A stretch of 64,000 nt of DNA from Pseudoalteromonas luteoviolacea NCIMB 1942 (GCF_001625595.1 NZ_AUXT01000173.1:23440-87439), one strand, 5' to 3'. Shown: positions 43,160 through 59,842, counted from the stretch's first letter. Program-made: numbers and translations. The notes: a model not told the origin generated them from the letters alone.

Positions 43160-44044
43160 ATGAGCACTCCATTTAACACCATCGGCCTTATCGGAAAACC
43201 AAACCATGACGGCGCCGCTCAGACCTTACATCGCCTTTATACATTTTTGCAAGCTCTCGGATATGAAGTTTTTGTCGAACGCCGTGCTGGTAAACAACTT
43301 ACCAGCCTAGCAAACAGCCAGCTTTTAGATCTTGTAGAGTTAGGTGAAAAATGTGATTTGGCTGTTGTAGTAGGCGGTGATGGCAACATGCTAGGCGCTG
43401 CCCGCGTACTCGCACGATTCGATGTTGCTGTAATTGGAGTAAACAGAGGTAACCTCGGCTTTCTAACTGACCTTAACCCCCACGACTTCGAACCTGAGCT
43501 TGAACAAGTCTTAAGTGGTAAATTTGTCGAAGAACATCGCTTTCTTTTAGAAGTTGAAGTATACAGACATGCCCAATTAAAAAGCGCAAACCTCGCGGTC
43601 AATGAGGCAGTATTGCACGCTGACAAAGTGGCACATATGATCGAGTTTGAAGCATTTATAGATGACCAGTTTGTATTTTCGCAGCGCTCTGATGGTTTAA
43701 TAGTCACAACACCCACAGGATCGACGGCCTACTCCCTTTCTGGTGGTGGGCCTATCTTAACGCCCGAGTTAAATGCAGTGGCGTTGGTCCCTATGTTTCC
43801 ACATACTTTGTCCAGCCGCCCACTGGTCGTTGATGCTAATAAGCAAATTAAACTGAAATTAAGTCCAGAAAACACAGCAAGCCTACAAGTCAGTTGCGAC
43901 AGCCATGTCGTATTGGCCTTGCTTTCTGGTGATGAAGTAGTGGTCAAAAAAGCCTCACAAAAGCTTCGTCTTATTCATCCTACAAGCTATTCCTACTACC
44001 ATGTTCTTAGAGAAAAACTAAATTGGGGCAGTAGGCTTTACTAA
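43160..44044 (+). CDS. nadK: NAD kinase
   Basis: 294 residues. The motifs [15 protein letters not shown] (GGDG), [13 protein letters not shown] and [19 protein letters not shown] define ATP-NAD kinase, which makes NADP. The ATG at 43160 after AAGGAT was chosen. It is divergent from the HrcA-like gene and sits upstream of recN, as in relatives. Confidence 0.97.
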   Translation: MSTPFNTIGLIGKPNHDGAAQTLHRLYTFLQALGYEVFVERRAGKQLTSLANSQLLDLVELGEKCDLAVVVGGDGNMLGAARVLARFDVAVIGVNRGNLGFLTDLNPHDFEPELEQVLSGKFVEEHRFLLEVEVYRHAQLKSANLAVNEAVLHADKVAHMIEFEAFIDDQFVFSQRSDGLIVTTPTGSTAYSLSGGGPILTPELNAVALVPMFPHTLSSRPLVVDANKQIKLKLSPENTASLQVSCDSHVVLALLSGDEVVVKKASQKLRLIHPTSYSYYHVLREKLNWGSRLY

Positions 44045-44106
44045 AGCAAATTTGTTAAGCAGAATAGGGCTGATTTATTTTCTATATTAGGGAAAAGTAA
44101 TACAAC

Positions 44107-44697
44107 ATGACTTACATAGTGATTGTGTCGATAGTGTTGCTCATCACTATCCTTGGCGTCTACATGGTTATTGAAAACAATCGACAAAAAGCACGAGATG
44201 CCGAGAAACGCATTTTCAATGAGCGCGTTAAAGATATTACAGGTCTGTACAAACGAAAAATATCTGAGTATGTCGATTGCAAACTAATTAGGCCTAAACA
44301 TACGCCTAAGTTTAATGCAATCGTCAGTAATTTTTTTGTAGTTCAGCCTCATAATGATGAAAACCTAGACAGACTAGAAAAAGTAAGTGAACTCTTACTA
44401 ATGCAAATTGGCTCAGAACTCAATAAGTGCAGGAACAACGATAGCCTTGAGTTGTTATCTGAGCAATTGTTTCTTTTTGCGGCGGAACTGCCTTCTACTG
44501 GTATTGCCTACAACAAAGCTTTCTATACCGAAGTTTTACCTGCACTAATTTCACGTATTCAAACACCCGACTCATACGATGCAAACTCTGCAGACCAAGA
44601 CTCTGATATTCAAGAGGAAGAGGCGGAAATAGAAGAATCAAAATTAGAACAGGACAATCCTCCTATGCAGCGCCAAACGGCTGACACTGCCAATTAA
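44107..44697 (+). CDS. Hypothetical membrane-anchored protein, 196 aa
   Basis: One N-terminal span (YIVIVSIVLLITILGVYMVI) leads to a helical cytoplasmic domain and an acidic, low-complexity C-terminus (SDIQEEEAEIEESKLEQDN). No catalytic motif was recognised. It lies between nadK and recN in the same direction but ends before the recN LexA boxes, so it is probably transcribed with nadK. Confidence 0.8.
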   Translation: MTYIVIVSIVLLITILGVYMVIENNRQKARDAEKRIFNERVKDITGLYKRKISEYVDCKLIRPKHTPKFNAIVSNFFVVQPHNDENLDRLEKVSELLLMQIGSELNKCRNNDSLELLSEQLFLFAAELPSTGIAYNKAFYTEVLPALISRIQTPDSYDANSADQDSDIQEEEAEIEESKLEQDNPPMQRQTADTAN

Positions 44698-44719
44698 AAA
44701 GTTGCTTTTTTAAAAAATG

Positions 44720-44758
44720 CTGTATAAATTAACAGTAAAATACTGTTTGGATATACAG
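44720..44758 (+). promoter_or_regulatory. Two LexA (SOS) boxes before recN
   Basis: CTGTATAAATTAACAG (44720-44735) and CTGTTTGGATATACAG (44743-44758) both fit CTG-N10-CAG with A/T-rich cores. The second ends one base before the recN ATG and so occupies the ribosome-binding region. The -10 candidate TATAAA lies inside the first box. This predicts tight SOS control, as for E. coli recN. Confidence 0.88.
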
Positions 44759-44759
44759 C

Positions 44760-46448
44760 ATGCTTACGAGTTTGCAAATTAAGAACTTTGCGATTGTCAG
44801 TGAATTAAACATTGATTGGCGCACTGGAATGACTGCAATCACTGGTGAAACCGGTGCCGGTAAATCTATTGCCATTGACGCTTTATCTTTATGTCTTGGT
44901 GAGAGAGCAGATGCCAACGCTATTCGCCCTCAAAGTAGTAAAGCTGAAATCTCAGCACAGTTTGATATTCGAAGCTTAACCCAAGCACAAAAGTTCCTCT
45001 CTGGACTATTACTCGATGATGATGAGCAAAACTGTATCTTGCGAAGAGTGATTACGCGAAATGGCCGCAGTAAAAGCTTTATTAACGGCTCATCAGTAAC
45101 CGCAGCTCAATTAAAAGAGCTTGGGCAAATGCTCATAGCAATTCATGGCCAACATGCTCACCAATTGCTGCTTAAGCCCGAACATCAGCTTGGGTTACTT
45201 GATGCTTATGCAGGGCACCATAATTTGCTCAATGCAGTCAAAGCACAGTATAACCATTACCAAAAGCTGCAAAAAGAACATACTCATTTAATTAAACAAC
45301 AGCAAGCCCAAGCTGCGAAAAAACAGTTGTTAGAATATCAAGTTGAAGAACTTGATGAATTTGCCTTGCAAGAGGGTGAGTATGAGCAAATAGAAGCTGA
45401 GCATAATCGATTAAGCCACTCACAAACGCTGGTTGAGAGCTGCCAAAGAGAGCTCATGAACCTATACGAACAGGATGACCAAACAGTACTAGGTCAATTG
45501 CAACACAGTGTACAAACTTTTAGTGAACTCAGCAATTTAGATAAGTCTTTAGAGGGCATTAGCATGATGCTCAATGAAGCCACTGTACAACTTGAAGAAG
45601 CTTGCCGAGAAATCCGCAGTTATGGTGAAAGTGTCGAGCAAGATCCGTTGCGGTTGCAGGAAATAGAAGAGCGTATCACTCAAGCTATGGCTCTATCGCG
45701 AAAACACCAGATACAGCCTGATCAATTGGCAGCACATCACACTGCCTTGAAATTAGAGCTGGATGGCATTTGTTCTGACAATGCTCGCATAGATCATTTA
45801 GAGCACGAAATTGCAGAGGCACTTCATGCCTATCATATTTCGGCAAACCAATTGAGCGAAAGTCGAGCGCTATCGGCAGACAAGCTGAACACCTTAATCA
45901 CTGAAAGTATGCATGAGCTATCAATGGAGAATGGCCGTTTTGCAATAGAATTAGTTAAAGAAAATGGCCGACGTCCCAATGAGTTGGGAATGGATAGCAT
46001 TGACTTTCTTGTATCTACTAACCCAGGACAGCCAATGCAACCGCTCGCAAAAGTTGCTTCTGGTGGTGAGCTTTCTCGAATTAGCTTAGCAATTCAAGTT
46101 ATCATCGCAAATAAAGTAACTACCCCGACGCTAATCTTTGATGAAGTTGATGTTGGTATTTCAGGCCCAACTGCATCGCAAGTTGGCAAACAACTCCGCT
46201 TGCTAGGCGGTTCAACGCAAGTGATCTGTGTTACTCACCTACCTCAAGTTGCCTGTAGTGGTCACCAGCAGTTTTTCGTTAAAAAGGACGTGGACAACGC
46301 CCAAACTTATACCTCAATGGTACCTTTAGACGAGAATAAACGAATAGATGAAATAGCAAGGCTACTTGGAGGCGACAGCGTAAGTGAAACAACCCGTGCA
46401 AGCGCAAAAGAGCTACTAACTAACAGTTCAGCGCTGCGCTTAAGTTAA
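44760..46448 (+). CDS. recN: DNA repair protein RecN
   Basis: 562 residues, SMC-like. The start MLTSLQIKNFAIVSELNIDW is typical. Walker A is ITGETGAGKSIAIDAL, coiled coils occupy about residues 160-370, the signature motif is KVASGGELSRISLAIQVI and Walker B is TLIFDEVDVGISG. It acts in double-strand break repair. No clear Shine-Dalgarno sequence is present because a LexA box takes that space. Confidence 0.97.
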   Translation: MLTSLQIKNFAIVSELNIDWRTGMTAITGETGAGKSIAIDALSLCLGERADANAIRPQSSKAEISAQFDIRSLTQAQKFLSGLLLDDDEQNCILRRVITRNGRSKSFINGSSVTAAQLKELGQMLIAIHGQHAHQLLLKPEHQLGLLDAYAGHHNLLNAVKAQYNHYQKLQKEHTHLIKQQQAQAAKKQLLEYQVEELDEFALQEGEYEQIEAEHNRLSHSQTLVESCQRELMNLYEQDDQTVLGQLQHSVQTFSELSNLDKSLEGISMMLNEATVQLEEACREIRSYGESVEQDPLRLQEIEERITQAMALSRKHQIQPDQLAAHHTALKLELDGICSDNARIDHLEHEIAEALHAYHISANQLSESRALSADKLNTLITESMHELSMENGRFAIELVKENGRRPNELGMDSIDFLVSTNPGQPMQPLAKVASGGELSRISLAIQVIIANKVTTPTLIFDEVDVGISGPTASQVGKQLRLLGGSTQVICVTHLPQVACSGHQQFFVKKDVDNAQTYTSMVPLDENKRIDEIARLLGGDSVSETTRASAKELLTNSSALRLS

Positions 46449-46517
46449 ATCAGCCGACTATATAGACCTTGTTACGGTTGCCAGTGTAGTAGGCAGTTTG
46501 TAACAAGGTGAAAAAGA

Positions 46518-47092
46518 TTACCTGTTGGTAGTCATTTTCAATAGTGTCCTATCTTTTTTCACATAGTGATGAAAAAATGCTGCGTCGGCGTGCCCTCTAA
46601 CTAATATTCAGATCAACCAAGCGCCGAGTATTTCCTTGTGAATAAAGTCTATTGGCTTTTCAAACTCTGCAAAATGAGCCCTAGGCCATCTGAGACAATA
46701 TATTTAAACATATCGGTACTCTCAAACTTGGGAATATCAAACATGAAAAAAACTCAGTATTAACGCCTGTACCAATATAACCTGTAACTGGGGCAATAAT
46801 CATTACTGCATAAAGCCCGTAGTGACCTAGATGTGCAGCTATATGTTCAAGCTTAGATCCTTAGGTGATTGATTCATAATTCGCCACGCTATACGCACCC
46901 CACAACGGCTATAATTGATACACCAAACGATAAATGTAGCTGCAATGCATTCCAATTTTCCGGAGTCTTTGCTTCTGTATACCATTGTCAATAATAGACC
47001 GACATGTAAGCCGCTAAGAATAAAATCGCCGTTGTCCAGTGGATCCATTTCGCAACACATCCATAATTCAATTCAGTATTTTTAATACTCAT
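46518..47092 (-). pseudogene. Cytochrome b561-family pseudogene
   Basis: Broken pieces in several frames line up with a diheme b561 protein: KWIHWTTAILFLAAYMSVYY, then a stop where an Arg is expected, then TPENWNALQLHLSFGVS, RIAWRIMNQSPKDL, EHIAAHLGHYGLYAVMIIAP, VTGYIGTGVNTEFF and FHHYVKKDRTLLKMTTN before TAA at 46518. At least two frameshifts and two stops are present. The intact parent would have been an inner-membrane ubiquinol or superoxide oxidase-type protein. Confidence 0.82.
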
Positions 47093-47250
47093 ATTAATAT
47101 CATTTTCAATTCTAATTGACGCACGTTGCCTACTATTCTAAGACATTAATTATACGGGGTATTACCAATAATGGGACGTATCAATCTTTAAAAAGAATGC
47201 CCAAATCAGGGCTGAGGCGTTTAACACTAAGAACTGACCACTAAGAATGA

Positions 47251-47283
47251 AAAAACCCCAATACAACGTTTGTATCGGGGTTG
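47251..47283 (-). terminator. Terminator of the gltBD operon
   Basis: On the minus strand AACCCCGATACAA / TTGTATTGGGGTT (one mismatched pair) is followed by six T's, 57 bp after the gltD stop. Confidence 0.85.
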
Positions 47284-47339
47284 GCTACGCAATATAGATT
47301 CTCACATCATGTGATGATTTACTCTAAACACCTAAACAC

Positions 47340-53226
<5,887 letters not shown>

Positions 53227-53325
53227 AGACCCCTCCCCTTGCTACTACTGCCAGCTGGATTGACTTCGACGATTTACTGGCAGATATTCAAAACTAGCGC
53301 TGAATCAAAAACGAGTCAACCAAAA

Positions 53326-53343
53326 TAAGAATAAATATTCACC
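53326..53343. promoter_or_regulatory. Candidate ArgR box upstream of gltB
   Basis: The core AGAAT-AAAT-ATTCA fits the ARG box core TGAAT-WWWW-ATTCA with one mismatch. A weaker second box (TGAAT-ATTT-CTCA) begins 20 bp further on, close to the period of tandem ArgR sites. It lies about 100 bp before the gltB start. Confidence 0.5.
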
Positions 53344-53483
53344 CTCTTGAATATTTCTCAACGCCCCTCTTTTGAAACCAAAATTTAATAACTTGCAATA
53401 TTGCAGGTAAATATGACATCCAAAATAAAATGACACCGGTATCAAATGTTAATTAACCCAAAATAAATACAAAGAAAATACCA

Positions 53484-53501
53484 GTTTACGTAAACGTAAA
53501 C
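53484..53501. promoter_or_regulatory. Perfect 8-2-8 inverted repeat upstream of gltB
   Basis: GTTTACGT-AA-ACGTAAAC is a complete dyad of operator size. The regulator is unknown. It lies about 260 bp before gltB and about 30 bp beyond no other gene, so gltB is the only plausible target. Confidence 0.6.
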
Positions 53502-53511
53502 ATGCAACAAC

Positions 53512-53527
53512 GTGAATAACTATTCAC
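53512..53527. promoter_or_regulatory. Second ArgR-like dyad upstream of gltB
   Basis: GTGAATA-AC-TATTCAC is a perfect 7-2-7 dyad whose core TGAAT-AACT-ATTCA matches the ArgR box except for one base in the spacer. It lies 10 bp from the GTTTACGT dyad. Confidence 0.55.
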
Positions 53528-53655
53528 AAAGTTGATATTTATCATTTCCGTAAATCATGCGAGTAGGTGCTACCTGTAGGTAAGGCGCCAAGGCTGTGAT
53601 TACGATTGTGGGAAGCTGGAAAAATGAGAGAAAAAAGAAGAGATAAAAAACAAAA

Positions 53656-53677
53656 AACCCGAGCTATTGCTCGGGTT
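53656..53677 (-). terminator. Terminator after grxD
   Basis: AACCCGAGC / GCTCGGGTT with a 4-nt loop is followed on the minus strand by TTTTTTG, 25 bp past the grxD stop. Confidence 0.88.
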
Positions 53678-53701
53678 CACAGTAAAAATGTTTAGCGATG
53701 A

Positions 53702-54037
53702 TTATTCTGCTGCTTCTTTATACTTTGCTGCTGTTTCTGTGATCAGAGGCTGTAACTCGCCTTTTTGGAACATCTCAATGATGATATCACAACCACCAAT
53801 TAGCTCACCTTCGACCCAAAGCTGCGGGAATGTTGGCCAGTTTGCGTAATGCGGAAGCTCAGCTCGAATGTCTGGGTTTAGTAAGATATCAACATAAGCA
53901 AATTGCTCACCGCACGCCATAAGGGCTTGTGAAGCCTGAGAAGAAAAACCACAATTAGGTAACTTTGGAGAGCCCTTCATATATAGAAGAATCGGGTTTT
54001 CTGCAATTTGCTGTTTAATCTTTTCAATGGTTTCCAT
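53702..54037 (-). CDS. grxD: Monothiol glutaredoxin GrxD
   Basis: 111 residues. The active site is CGFS (Cys29), with upstream Lys21 in LLYMKGSPKLPNCGFS, then WPTFPQLWVEGELIGGCDII for glutathione binding. It carries a glutathione-bound [2Fe-2S] cluster in iron-sulfur trafficking. GAGGTATAT before ATG 54037 decides the start. Confidence 0.96.
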   Translation of the reverse strand: METIEKIKQQIAENPILLYMKGSPKLPNCGFSSQASQALMACGEQFAYVDILLNPDIRAELPHYANWPTFPQLWVEGELIGGCDIIIEMFQKGELQPLITETAAKYKEAAE

Positions 54038-54270
54038 ATATACCTCAAATGACGATAAGATCGTTTCACACACACTTGACTGGTTAAAAATAGTGCATAT
54101 GAATCATTCAGACTACAAGTCTTAGCAACTGCCATTGCTGTTTGCTAAAACTTGAGTAAAATACTCAGGAATTATAGTATCACTATATAGAACCAAAACG
54201 TACCGAAATGTGCCCGTAGCAAGGCAACTTTTTACTGTTTTGGGAATTCAACATAAAAATGGAGATTAAA

Positions 54271-54852
54271 ATGGCTTTTGAACTACCGTCACTTCCTTAT
54301 GCTATTGATGCACTAGAGCCGCACATTTCTAAAGAAACTTTAGAATTTCACCACGGCAAACACCACAATACATACGTTGTTAAGCTAAATGGCCTAGTAG
54401 AAGGTACTGACTTCGCTAATAAAACGCTAGATGAAGTTGTTCTTAGCTCTGAAGGTGGCATTTTCAACAATGCAGCTCAAATCTGGAACCACACTTTCTA
54501 CTGGCACAGCTTGGCACCAAACGGTGGTGGCGAGGCTAAAGGTAAAGTAGCTGAGCTTATTAACGCAAAGTGGGGCTCTTTTGCGGCATTCCAAGATGCA
54601 TTCAATGACAAAGCGGTTAACAACTTTGGTTCAAGCTGGACTTGGTTAGTACAACTAGCAGATGGTTCTTTAGATATCGTTAACACTTCTAACGCAGCTA
54701 CACCATTTACTGAAGAAGGTGTTACACCAATTTTAACAGTTGACCTGTGGGAACACGCTTACTATATCGATTACCGCAACGTTCGCCCAGAGTACTTAAA
54801 AGGATTCTGGTCTCTAGTTAACTGGGATTTCGCAAACGAAAATCTAGCTTAA
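54271..54852 (+). CDS. sodB: Superoxide dismutase [Fe]
   Basis: 193 residues. Metal ligands appear in [27 protein letters not shown] and [14 protein letters not shown], and [18 protein letters not shown] supports the iron type. It is cytosolic, with no signal peptide. The start at 54271 follows GGAGATTAAA. It is divergent from grxD. Confidence 0.97.
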   Translation: MAFELPSLPYAIDALEPHISKETLEFHHGKHHNTYVVKLNGLVEGTDFANKTLDEVVLSSEGGIFNNAAQIWNHTFYWHSLAPNGGGEAKGKVAELINAKWGSFAAFQDAFNDKAVNNFGSSWTWLVQLADGSLDIVNTSNAATPFTEEGVTPILTVDLWEHAYYIDYRNVRPEYLKGFWSLVNWDFANENLA

Positions 54853-54885
54853 TTACAAAGGTATGATTGTACCAATTTAAGCAAT

Positions 54886-54909
54886 AAAAAGACGCTAGTG
54901 CGTCTTTTT
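54886..54909 (+). terminator. Terminator after sodB
   Basis: AAAAAGACGC / GCGTCTTTTT with the loop TAGT, followed by more T's, 34 bp after the sodB stop. Confidence 0.92.
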
Positions 54910-55042
54910 TTACACCTTTCAAATTTCGCTATCACATTAAATTCTTATATTTTTTAAGCAAATATCCAATAACATGACTAAGCTTTAGTTAAGCCTAGCA
55001 TTTTAACCCCAGCTTATTTTTAACAGGTTATTGGAGTTTGAT

Positions 55043-56965
55043 ATGACTATATTTGAGCATTACCAATCCCGATACGAAGCAGCAAAAGAAGAAGAGTTCA
55101 CAATCGCTGAATTTCTTGATATTTGTAAAGAGGATAAGGCAGCTTATGCCAGTGCGCCTGAAAGGTTGCTCATGGCCATTGGTGAGCCAGAAATGATAGA
55201 TACTTCTACCGACGCAAGACTGAGTCGGCTATTCTCGAATCGGGTTATCGCGCGTTACCCTGCATTTCAAGAGTTCTATGGCATGGAAGATGCTATAGAG
55301 CAAATCGTTTCATATTTAAAGCACGCCGCTCAAGGCCTTGAAGAGTGTAAACAGGTTCTGTATTTACTTGGACCTGTCGGTGGTGGTAAATCTTCCATTG
55401 CAGAGAAATTAAAGTACTTAATGCAGCAAGTTCCCGTTTATGCAATTAAAGACTCGCCGGTCAACGACCACCCCTTAAGTCTATTCAACGCACAGGAGGA
55501 TGGCGAACTACTTGAGAAAGAGTACGGTATTTCCAAGCGCTACGTTAAAACAGTCATGTCACCTTGGGCAACCAAACGCCTACATGAATATAATGGTGAT
55601 ATTAGCCAGTTCAAAGTCGTCAAACGATACCCATCCATTCTTGATCAAGTCGCTATTGCTAAAACAGAACCTGGTGATGAAAATAATCAGGATATCTCTG
55701 CACTTGTAGGTAAAGTTGATATACGCAAATTAGAGCATTTTGCGCAAAATGATCCTGACGCTTACGCTTATTCTGGTGCACTCTGTTTGGCAAACCAAGG
55801 CCTGATGGAATTCGTTGAGATGTTCAAAGCGCCTATTAAAGTGTTGCACCCTCTCCTAACAGCCACACAAGAAGGTAACTATAACGGAACAGAAGGCATC
55901 TCAGCGCTACCATTTAATGGAATTATACTTGCCCACTCCAATGAATCAGAGTGGCAAACGTTTAAAAACAACAAAAACAATGAAGCGTTTTTAGACCGTG
56001 TTTTCATCGTAAAAGTACCATACTGTTTACGCGTCTCAGAAGAAGTAAAAATCTACAAAAAATTATTGGAAAACAGTGAGCTGAAAGATGCGCAATGTGC
56101 TCCAGGCACATTGGAAACCTTGGCAAAATTTTCTTCTCTGTCGAGAATAAAAGAGCCAGATAATTCTAGTATTTATTCAAAAATGCGTGTATACGACGGC
56201 GAGAGCTTAAAAGATACAGATCCTAAAGCAAAGTCTTACCAAGAATACAGAGACTATGCAGGAGTTGATGAAGGCATGAATGGTTTGTCTACACGTTTTG
56301 CCTTTAAGATTCTCTCGCGGGTATTTAACTTTGACCATACTGAAGTCGCAGCTAACCCAGTGCACCTTTTCTATGTGCTTGAACAGCAGATAGAGCGGGA
56401 ACAATTTAATGCAGAAATACAAGAGCGATACCTAAGCCACTTAAAGGGCTATCTGATACCGCAATATGTTGAGTTTATTGGTAAAGAGCTGCAAACAGCT
56501 TATTTAGAGTCTTATTCGGAATATGGTCAGAATATTTTTGATCGTTATGTTACTTATGCTGATTTTTGGATTCAGGACCAAGAGTATAGAGATCCGGATA
56601 CTGGACAGCTTTTCGATAGATCAGCACTCAATGCTGAGCTAGAAAAAATTGAAAAGCCAGCTGGTATTTCTAATCCAAAAGACTTCAGAAATGAAATAGT
56701 AAATTTCGTTTTACGTGCTCGAGCCCACCACAATGGTGATAACCCAGTTTGGACGAGCTACGAAAAACTTAGAACAGTTATTGAGAAAAAAATGTTCTCT
56801 AATACTGAAGATTTACTACCCGTTATCTCTTTCAATGCCAAAACTTCAGCCGAAGATCAGAAAAAGCATGAGGACTTCGTCAATCGAATGATGGAAAAAG
56901 GATATACCCAGAAGCAGGTTCGGTTACTTTCTGAATGGTATTTAAGAGTTAGAAAGTCACAGTAA
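55043..56965 (+). CDS. yeaG: PrkA-type serine protein kinase (YeaG)
   Basis: 640 residues. An AAA+-like N-terminal domain has Walker A in [17 protein letters not shown], followed by the PrkA-specific C-terminal domain ([19 protein letters not shown] [15 protein letters not shown]). In enterobacteria this protein works with YeaH in nitrogen starvation and stationary-phase responses. TTGGAG precedes ATG 55043. It is the first gene of a three-gene operon. Confidence 0.95.
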   Translation: MTIFEHYQSRYEAAKEEEFTIAEFLDICKEDKAAYASAPERLLMAIGEPEMIDTSTDARLSRLFSNRVIARYPAFQEFYGMEDAIEQIVSYLKHAAQGLEECKQVLYLLGPVGGGKSSIAEKLKYLMQQVPVYAIKDSPVNDHPLSLFNAQEDGELLEKEYGISKRYVKTVMSPWATKRLHEYNGDISQFKVVKRYPSILDQVAIAKTEPGDENNQDISALVGKVDIRKLEHFAQNDPDAYAYSGALCLANQGLMEFVEMFKAPIKVLHPLLTATQEGNYNGTEGISALPFNGIILAHSNESEWQTFKNNKNNEAFLDRVFIVKVPYCLRVSEEVKIYKKLLENSELKDAQCAPGTLETLAKFSSLSRIKEPDNSSIYSKMRVYDGESLKDTDPKAKSYQEYRDYAGVDEGMNGLSTRFAFKILSRVFNFDHTEVAANPVHLFYVLEQQIEREQFNAEIQERYLSHLKGYLIPQYVEFIGKELQTAYLESYSEYGQNIFDRYVTYADFWIQDQEYRDPDTGQLFDRSALNAELEKIEKPAGISNPKDFRNEIVNFVLRARAHHNGDNPVWTSYEKLRTVIEKKMFSNTEDLLPVISFNAKTSAEDQKKHEDFVNRMMEKGYTQKQVRLLSEWYLRVRKSQ

Positions 56966-56988
56966 TCTTAGCGATTGGAGGGTGGTCT

Positions 56989-58275
56989 ATGGCACATTTC
57001 ATCGATCGAAGATTGAATGGGAAGAACAAAAGTACGCCGAATAGACAAAGGTTTATTCGGCGCTACAAAAAACAAATAAAAGAGGCGGTCTCTGACGCCA
57101 TCAACAAAAGAAGTGTAACTGACATAAGCAGTGGAGAAAGTATCTCTATTCCGCAAAGAGATATTAGCGAGCCGATATTTCATCAAGGAAAAGGAGGAAA
57201 TAGAGAGCATATCCACCCTGGTAATGATCAGTTTACAACTGGGGATAAAATCCAGAGACCCCCATCAGGTCAAGGTGGCGGCGCAGGTGAGGGAAACGCC
57301 AGCGATCAAGGTGAAGGGCAAGATGATTTTGTATTTTCAATATCAAAAGATGAATACCTAGACCTGCTTTTTGAAGATCTAGAATTGCCTAATTTGCAAA
57401 AAAGCCAACTTGATAAGTTGGTGCAAATGAAAACTCATCGTGCGGGTTTTTGTAATGATGGCATGCCCAGCAACTTGGACATTGTACGCTCATTGAAGGG
57501 ATCTATTGCGCGAAGAATAGCAATGACAGCCGGAAAAAGAGGCCGCTTGAAGGAGCTTGAGCAAGAACTTGAGGCGCTGCTGGTGGAGCCTGTGCCCCCT
57601 CAACAAAAAATACAGCAGCTCGAAGATGAAATTGATACGCTTAAAAAACGCATTGCTGCTGTTCCGTTCATTGATAACTATGACTTGAGATTTAGAAATT
57701 ACGAAAAAAGGCCACATCCCACCAGCAAAGCTGTGATGTTTTGTTTGATGGATGTTTCAGGTTCAATGGATCAAGCTACAAAAGACATGGCAAAGCGTTT
57801 TTATATCTTGCTGTATCAGTTTCTGACCAGAACTTATAAAGACATAGAAGTGGTATATATACGCCACCATACTCAGGCTAAAGAAGTCGATGAGCAAGAG
57901 TTTTTCTACTCTCAGGAGACTGGTGGAACGATTGTATCAAGCGCCTTAAAGTTAATGGATGAGATTGTAGCTGAGCGGTATTCCCAAGGCGACTGGAATG
58001 TCTATGCGGCGCAAGCATCTGATGGAGATAACTGGGCCGACGATTCACCACATTGCACAGATATTCTAGCCAATAAGCTACTGAAGATGGTTCGATATTA
58101 CGCTTATATAGAAATAACCACCCGAGCCCATCAAAGCTTGTGGCGTGAGTATCAAGGACTATCCGCAGCCTATAATAATTTTGCTATGCAGCACATTCGT
58201 TCGGTTGAAGATATTTATCCTATCTTCCGAGAGTTGTTCAAGAAAAACCGCCAAAAACAGCAAGGTGCAGCATAA
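56989..58275 (+). CDS. yeaH: YeaH family protein (DUF444)
   Basis: 428 residues. The N-terminal [20 protein letters not shown] is characteristic. A Gly/Gln-rich linker ([20 protein letters not shown]) and a vWA-like domain with a MIDAS-type motif ([20 protein letters not shown]) follow. It is the partner of the PrkA kinase. GGAGGGTGGTCT precedes the ATG, 23 bp after yeaG. Confidence 0.95.
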   Translation: MAHFIDRRLNGKNKSTPNRQRFIRRYKKQIKEAVSDAINKRSVTDISSGESISIPQRDISEPIFHQGKGGNREHIHPGNDQFTTGDKIQRPPSGQGGGAGEGNASDQGEGQDDFVFSISKDEYLDLLFEDLELPNLQKSQLDKLVQMKTHRAGFCNDGMPSNLDIVRSLKGSIARRIAMTAGKRGRLKELEQELEALLVEPVPPQQKIQQLEDEIDTLKKRIAAVPFIDNYDLRFRNYEKRPHPTSKAVMFCLMDVSGSMDQATKDMAKRFYILLYQFLTRTYKDIEVVYIRHHTQAKEVDEQEFFYSQETGGTIVSSALKLMDEIVAERYSQGDWNVYAAQASDGDNWADDSPHCTDILANKLLKMVRYYAYIEITTRAHQSLWREYQGLSAAYNNFAMQHIRSVEDIYPIFRELFKKNRQKQQGAA

Positions 58276-58292
58276 TCGGAGGGGAAGCGCAA

Positions 58293-59801
58293 ATGACCTA
58301 TAACCCTTTAAATGACGGTCCTGATTGGACATTTGAACGGCTTGAAATTTATCAGGCTGAGATTGCTCGGGTAGCTGAACACTACCGGTTAGATACCTAC
58401 CCTAATCAAATTGAAGTAATAACCGCTGAACAGATGATGGACGCGTATTCAAGTGTTGGTATGCCTATTGGCTATGCGCATTGGTCGTACGGTAAAAAGT
58501 TTATTCAAACAGAGCAAAACTACAAACGCGGCCAAATGGGATTGGCCTACGAAATTGTAATTAACTCAGATCCCTGTATTGCTTATCTGATGGAAGAAAA
58601 TACATTGCCAATGCAGGCTTTGGTTATGGCACATGCATGTTATGGGCATAATTCTTTCTTTAAAGGTAATTATCTTTTCAAAACATGGACAGACGCATCA
58701 TCAATTATCGATTATCTTGTTTTCGCAAAAAATTATGTCGCACAGTGTGAAGAAAAGTATGGGATCGAAGAAGTAGAAAACTTGCTGGACTCATGCCATG
58801 CACTCATGAATTATGGTGTTGATAGATATAAACGCCCTCAACAGATCTCTTTGTTTGAAGAACAAAAGAGACAGAAAGAAAGAGAAGATTATCTGCAATC
58901 TCAGGTGAATGAGCTTTGGAAAACGATTCCCACTAATAAACAAGAAGATGCTGAAAGTTTACTCAAATTTCCTTCTGAGCCGCAAGAAAACATCCTCTAT
59001 TTTATCGAAAAGAATGCGCCCCTACTCGAGTCGTGGCAGCGAGAGATTATACGTATCGTGCGTAAGATATCTCAATACTTCTACCCTCAAAGGCAAACTC
59101 AGGTAATGAATGAGGGCTGGGCTACGTTTTGGCATTATACGATACTGAATCATTTATATGACGAGGGAAAGCTCAGTGACGCGTTTATGTTGGAGTTTTT
59201 GCAAAGCCACACCAACGTTGTTTACCAACCGCCTTACAATAGTAAGTTTTACTCTGGTATAAACCCTTATGCACTTGGGTTTAATATGATGGTAGATATT
59301 CGTCGTATTTGTGAAAACCCAACTGAAGAAGATAAATACTGGTTTCCCGAGTTTGCCGGAAAAGATTGGCTAGACACATTGCACTTTGCGATGGAAAACT
59401 TTAAAGATGAGAGTTTTGTTAGCCAGTTTTTATCACCCAAAATAATCAGGGACTTTAAGCTCTTCTCAATTCTTGATAAAGAATCATCTCCGCATTTAGA
59501 AGTAAGTGCAATTCATGACGAAAGTGGATATTTAAAAGTTAGAAATAGCCTCTCAGCACATTACAACTTAAGTAACAATGAGCCAAATATTCAAGTGTAT
59601 AATGTCGATGTCAGAGGTGACCGTTCATTAACATTGAGATATGTTCCTCAAGATAAGATCCCGCTCGCTGAATCTAAAATTGAAGTCCTCAAGCATTTAT
59701 ATCGACTTTGGGGTTTTGAAGTAAGGTTAGAACAGTTAGAAGAAGACGGCACTATTACCCTATTGGGTCAATGTCCTTTGGAATCTGCAGAAACAGATTG
59801 A
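58293..59801 (+). CDS. SpoVR family protein (YcgB-like)
   Basis: 502 residues. The family segments MPIGYAHWSYGKKFIQTEQN, LVMAHACYGHNSFFKGNYLF, MNEGWATFWHYTILNHLYDE and NPYALGFNMMVDIRRICENP are all present. The molecular role is unknown, but it is almost always encoded with prkA and yeaH. It lies 17 bp after yeaH with CGGAGGGG before the ATG. Confidence 0.95.
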   Translation: MTYNPLNDGPDWTFERLEIYQAEIARVAEHYRLDTYPNQIEVITAEQMMDAYSSVGMPIGYAHWSYGKKFIQTEQNYKRGQMGLAYEIVINSDPCIAYLMEENTLPMQALVMAHACYGHNSFFKGNYLFKTWTDASSIIDYLVFAKNYVAQCEEKYGIEEVENLLDSCHALMNYGVDRYKRPQQISLFEEQKRQKEREDYLQSQVNELWKTIPTNKQEDAESLLKFPSEPQENILYFIEKNAPLLESWQREIIRIVRKISQYFYPQRQTQVMNEGWATFWHYTILNHLYDEGKLSDAFMLEFLQSHTNVVYQPPYNSKFYSGINPYALGFNMMVDIRRICENPTEEDKYWFPEFAGKDWLDTLHFAMENFKDESFVSQFLSPKIIRDFKLFSILDKESSPHLEVSAIHDESGYLKVRNSLSAHYNLSNNEPNIQVYNVDVRGDRSLTLRYVPQDKIPLAESKIEVLKHLYRLWGFEVRLEQLEEDGTITLLGQCPLESAETD

Positions 59802-59810
59802 GTACCAATT

Positions 59811-59842
59811 AAAAGCTTGAAAGCGAAAACTTTCAAGCTTTT
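59811..59842 (+). terminator. Terminator of the prkA-yeaH-spoVR operon
   Basis: A perfect 13-bp stem AAAAGCTTGAAAG / CTTTCAAGCTTTT with the loop CGAAAA lies 9 bp after the spoVR stop. Confidence 0.92.

Noticed and set aside
47093..47250. Possible small gene between the b561 pseudogene and the gltD terminator
   Set aside because: No frame with a start and ribosome binding site longer than about 20 codons was found.
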